A stretch of 64,000 nucleotides of DNA from contig CAUYUJ010003436.1 in assembly GCA_963575745.1 (NCBI GenBank), positions 55,001 through 119,000 on the forward strand, written 5' to 3'. A program made the position numbers and the translations under genes. Below the pieces are notes generated by a model that was not told the DNA's origin, ran no database searches, and saw only the letters and a list, made by a program, of their open reading frames with translations. The DNA comes from Prorocentrum cordatum (Eukaryota > Sar > Dinophyceae > Prorocentrales > Prorocentraceae). Positions 60,689 through 64,000 of the stretch are shown piece after piece (the stretch's first letter is position 1; each line of letters starts with the position of its first letter).

Positions 60689-60890
60689 GAAGAGGGGAGC
60701 TTTAATTAGCGCTGCCCCCTCAGAAGGGCAAAATGAGGCCAAAACCTTCGTAAAATCAATGATTTTGGCTTGAAAGAAGAGGGGAGCTTTAATTAGCGCT
60801 GCCCCCTCAGAAGGCCAAAATGGGGCCAAAACCGTAGTAAAATCAATGATTTTGGCTTCAAAGAAGAGGAGAGGGTTTTTTCTGCCTCCC
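60689..60890 (+). repeat. 87-bp tandem repeat, two full units and a partial third
   Basis: GAAGAGGGGAGCTTTAATTAG starts at 60689 and again at 60776; a third start lies at 60863 (GAAGAGGAGAGGG). The units also share GCGCTGCCCCCTCAGAAGG, AAATCAATGATTTTGGCTT (partly palindromic) and AAAATG-GGCC. Short promoter-like monomers of this kind are common in LINE 5' UTRs, and that is my reading here. Confidence 0.75.
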
Positions 60891-61263
60891 CCCGTCGGGG
60901 CCAGAATCCTCGTGAGGGGTTCGTTTTTTAGCCCTCCCAGGAGTCGAAAATGACCCCCCTGACGACCCGCGAGGCGCCCTCTCCAGGCCCAGGGGGGGAG
61001 GGGGTAGGGGGAGGGGTAAACCCCTCCCCGAAGGGGAAGAAGGGGGGTTGAGGACAGAGAGAGCTCGCTAAACCACTCACGCCCAAAGGGCTGGTGGGAA
61101 TCATACGCTCACCGCGAACTACATTGCTCCGGGCACTCAAGCCCTTCTGGCCCAAGCTTCTGCTGAACCAGATCACCTTGTGCTGTTACCATTTGTGTGC
61201 AGGCTTGAGAGCCTCCGTCTGGAGGTTAAAGCAAGGTCTCACGATTCCTTCACCGCCTCAGCC
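60891..61263 (+). promoter_or_regulatory. LINE 5' UTR
   Basis: Contains CCCAGGGGGGGAGGGGGTAGG (60984-61004), a region with CCCCTTC/GAAGGGG stems (61019-61048) and GGGCTGGTGGGAATC at 61088, the + strand form of a motif that marks several element ends in this window. A 170-bp stretch of balanced sequence leads to the ORF1 start. Confidence 0.5.
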
Positions 61264-62506
61264 ATGGCGCCTGCTTCCAGTGCTGTGGCTCCTTGGAGGT
61301 GCTCTGCAGCTGCTCCTGCTGACGACGACGCCGCTTGGACCGCATTCTCGGCTAACGGGAAGACGTGGACATGTGGCAGTTGCGGTTGCAAGCGTAACAA
61401 ACGGTCGTGGTGGTTCTGCAAGCATTGCAAGACGTACCGTGCTTCATCCGACCCCGGCACGTATGCCCCCCCCCTCGTGGGGAGGCAGTTGGCACTCGGG
61501 CGGGGCGGGAGGACACAGCGGCTGGCCTGGCCTTCCGCTACGCACTGGACCTCAGTTCGATTCGAATGCAGGTCGTGTCGGCGGCGGAGGCGGTGCTGGC
61601 CACGGCTGGGGTGCGCCTCAGCCCGTTGATCACGGCAACACCTCCATTCCCGAGTTGGAGAATTTGGTGGATATGCTCACGAAGTGCGGTGACACGATGG
61701 GGGCGAGGAAGCACCAGTCCATCCTGGACCAGAAGCGCCGTGCTGCCGCAGCCCCCGCTGTTCCGCTGCAGGCCAAGGTCAACAAGGCGTTCCATGACCT
61801 TCGCCAGCTTCGTGAGCGCACCGACAAGGCCTGCAATGTCTATGAGAAGATGGAGGCTGAATTGGTTGTGCAGCGGAGCCGTATTCAGACCCTCACGAAT
61901 GAGCTCAAGCAGGCGGAAGAGGCGCACACGGCCCTGGTGGAGCAGCTTCACAAAGAAGTCGCACCTCCTTCGGCCCCAGGCCCGCCTCCTGCCGCTTGTT
62001 TGGACATTGTGGCCATCATCCAGGGCAAGGCTGAGGAGATCCCGATATCGATCGATTCACTGCTGGCACCTCAGCATGACTACGAGATTGCGGGTGACGA
62101 CCTCGAGGAGGCAAATCGCAGGGCGCAGGAGCTCAAGCAGTCTCTTCAGGATGCAGTTCGTAAGTTGTTTGGTGATGCGCTGGTCAGGGCCAAAGCCTTC
62201 CAGGCAGACCAGAAGAAGATGCTCGAGAGGCTCGCCGCCAAGAGGAGGCGCCAAGACGGAGACGAAGCAGCAGAGCCAGCCGCGGGAGACGGGGATCCTG
62301 TTCCTCCTGCTGCCGCCGCCGCCGCCGGGGGCGACAGCGGGGCTGCTGCTGGGGCAGCCTCCTCTGCCCCCCAGGCCGAGGCTCCAGGGGGCAGCGTTGC
62401 GGCAGATCCTGATCGCGCAGATGCTCGAGCTCGTGCTGAACGCCTGCTGTCACAGGCTTCCCCCCCCGCAGCCGAGGGGCAGCGGGGGGGCACTGCGACA
62501 GCCTGA
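61264..62506 (+). pseudogene. LINE ORF1, zinc finger plus coiled coil, one-base shift
   Basis: ORF1 proteins bind element RNA. I choose the ATG at 61264 because it lies in GCCATGG; the frame also contains an upstream ATG at 61180. Near 61366-61440 it encodes TWTCGSCGCKRNKRSWWFC followed by KHC, a C-x2-C-x11-C-x2-C finger of RanBP2-like appearance. At a run of nine C (61466-61474) coding sense moves to the frame that ends at 62506. This second part has a Gly-rich hinge, a helical region at about 61655-61965 with heptad-like spacing (KVNKAFHDLRQLRERTDK; AELVVQRSRIQTLTNELK) and an Ala/Gly/Pro-rich end. The shift could be a mutation or a homopolymer error. The last 68 bases overlap ORF2. Confidence 0.75.
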
Positions 62507-64000
62507 ACATTTCCGCCTGAGCCACTCCGACGGTCTTGGGCCTGTTATTGCGGGCCAGCCGTCTAACTTGTCTAACTTTATTCTCTCGGCCTCTCGGCCT
62601 CACCTCCGTCGTTTCCTCCGCTCCCGTGGTGCGTGTCCCTCAGGCTGTGGCCTGAAGGCTGCTGTCCGTCACACTCGCTGGAGGGCCAAACGAATTTTGT
62701 CTGGTGATGGTCAGAGGTTTGACTCCCTGCAGGTTACCCTTTCCAAGCCTGCCGATTTTGCTCGGCCTAGCCCAGCTTACCCAGTGTTGGCTGCGCCTGG
62801 CTCTCAGTACCCGATTGAGGTGGTGCCTGGCCCCAGGATCTCCCAGGCCCCCCTTCCGTGCTCTTACCCTGCCCCTCCTGGCTTCCTGGAGCCTGAAGGG
62901 ATGAGCTCGATCGCTTTGTCTGTTCGAACTCTCAACTGCAACAGTTGGGGTACCCTTAAGAAGATGTTACCTCACACGCCTTCGGCGGTCCTGATGGTGC
63001 AGGAACACAGATTGGCGGGTAGTGAAGAAGTTGCCCAGGCCTCCTCCTGGTGCGCCCGTAATGGCTGGAAATCGTTGTGGACCCCAGCTACTCTCACGGA
63101 TAAAGGCACGTCAGGGGGCACTGCTTTGCTTGTGAAAAGCTGGCTTGGTCTTTTTCCCCCTCCTTCTGGACACGCTATCGTTCCTGGTCGGGCCACTCAC
63201 GGGATCATTCAGGTTCCTGGTGGTCTCAGCTACCACATGTTTTCGGTTTACCTGCATGATGGGGAAGGTTTGACTGAGCGCAATCTCGAGCTCTTGAGTT
63301 GTGTTGGCACCTGTGCTTCTACGCGCTGCTCCAGTTTTGTCGTGGGAGGAGATTTCAACGTCTCTCCTTGCGAGCTGGAGAGCAGCAAGTTTGTCTCTCA
63401 GCTTCAGGGCCAGATCATCATTCCTGGAGGTCGCACTCATTTTGGTCAGGGGGTCCCCTCCACCCTTGACTACTTCGTTTGCAGTGGGGGGCTGGGGAAA
63501 GCCGTGGACTCCTGCTGGATCGATCTGACGACGGAGCTTAGTCCCCATCGTCCCGTGGAGCTTCAGTTCCACCGATCCCCTGCCACCCTCAAGGCCCTCA
63601 GTTTCAGGAAGCCACCGCCTCTGCCGAGAGATCGAGTCATAGGTCCGATGCTTCCCCCTCCGTGCTGGGATCATGTGATCTCGCGAGCTCAGGCTGGTCT
63701 TGATGCTGTCGCAGCAGGCGACGCCGAGGCTGCCCTCAGCCACTTGTCGCCGGCCTATGGAGCGTGGGCCGATAAGGCGGAGGAGGAGCTGGTCCACTTG
63801 TTGGGGGCGGATCTGGTGAAGGCAGGATGCAGGAGTAAGGGGCCTCAGCTCGTGTGGCGCAGCTTAGTGGGCCGAGATTCACAGCCAAGGTATCCCGAGC
63901 ACCGCGCCATCTGCTGGCTGGTGGCTCAGTTTCGCGCGTTTATGGGGCTGCTGCGGGCCGACCAAGGTAGTGGGAGCCAGGCCGCCAGCTTGCATGCTTT
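62439..64000 (+). CDS. LINE ORF2, endonuclease domain, partial at window end
   Basis: A frame without stop codons runs from 62439 to the end (about 520 codons). The first ATG is at 62901, just before the endonuclease, but the upstream part already looks protein-like, so translation may begin by frameshift or reinitiation from ORF1. EEP landmarks in order are the Asn of RTLNCNSWGT, the Glu of VQEHRL near 62996, SVYLHDGEGL near 63244, GGDFN near 63350, STLDYFVCS near 63455 and SPHRPVEL near 63540. All catalytic positions are present and no lesion is visible. After the domain (63570 on) there is a charged helical linker that should lead to the RT beyond the window. Confidence 0.85.

Larger units (their letters stand above)
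60365..64000 (+). mobile_element. Second non-LTR retrotransposon (LINE), 3' end outside window
   Basis: The order is a repeat-rich 5' region (60.37-61.26 kb), ORF1 with a zinc finger and coiled coil, and ORF2 with an endonuclease, cut by the window end before the RT. The endonuclease shares VYLHDGEGL, a DFN/DWN pair and the D-Y-F-V motif with the LINE at 1-6995, but overall similarity is moderate, so they are separate lineages. The exact 5' end is uncertain; it could be at 60365, near 60689 or at the GGGCTGGTGGGAATC motif at 61088. Confidence 0.8.

Noticed and set aside
60689-60890. Dinoflagellate spliced-leader gene, from GGCCAAAATG words
   Set aside because: The words match only part of the complement of the known leader, and neither the full 22-nt exon nor a donor follows.

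Overview
The window looks like nuclear DNA of a dinoflagellate, most plausibly a large-genome species of the Prorocentrum type. This is an inference. It rests on two non-LTR retrotransposons with the endonuclease / reverse transcriptase / RNase H layout and terminal CxxC motif I associate with dinoflagellate LINEs, on a small secreted-protein exon with a cysteine leader of dinoflagellate style, on GC-rich unique sequence, and on a very low gene density among microsatellites, minisatellites and interspersed repeats. Nothing looks bacterial: there are no operons, ribosome binding sites or CRISPR arrays.

Layout. Positions 1-6995 hold most of a decayed LINE on the + strand (endonuclease, RT, RNase H and a very long C-terminal extension), broken by two frameshifts and one stop. 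Positions 7.2-9.2 kb hold a decayed antisense ORF. From 9.2 to 29.4 kb there are GGA/TCC tracts, several dispersed repeat families, two copies of a small TIR element, a 12-bp minisatellite field and a possible TPR-like exon near 19.3 kb. From 29.7 to 33.7 kb there are two satellite arrays, each preceded by the same leader module; the larger has about 32 monomers of about 90 bp with two palindromes per monomer. From 34 to 44 kb there are microsatellites, one good gene fragment (36.36-36.74 kb, a cystine-knot type secreted protein) and two repeats ending in long CTC tracts. From 44.3 to 55 kb there is a 264-bp tandem duplication, a cluster of a 14-bp boundary motif, a decayed antisense GC-rich ORF, two copies of a composite array and an open 36-bp coding-phase minisatellite. 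From 55 to 60 kb there are a third TIR element, a foldback element with a 30-nt perfect palindrome, another possible TPR-like exon and a third CTC-tailed repeat. From about 60.4 kb to the end is a second, better preserved LINE: a repeat-rich 5' region, ORF1 (zinc finger plus coiled coil) and the start of ORF2 (endonuclease).

How the parts relate. The two LINEs belong to the same broad group and orientation but are clearly diverged. Much of the intervening DNA looks like LINE 5' sequence, non-autonomous elements that may depend on LINEs or transposases, and tandem arrays grown inside them. Host genes, if present, appear only as isolated exons inside what may be very long introns. Coordinates of repeats are read by eye and are accurate to roughly 5-20 bp unless an exact boundary is stated.
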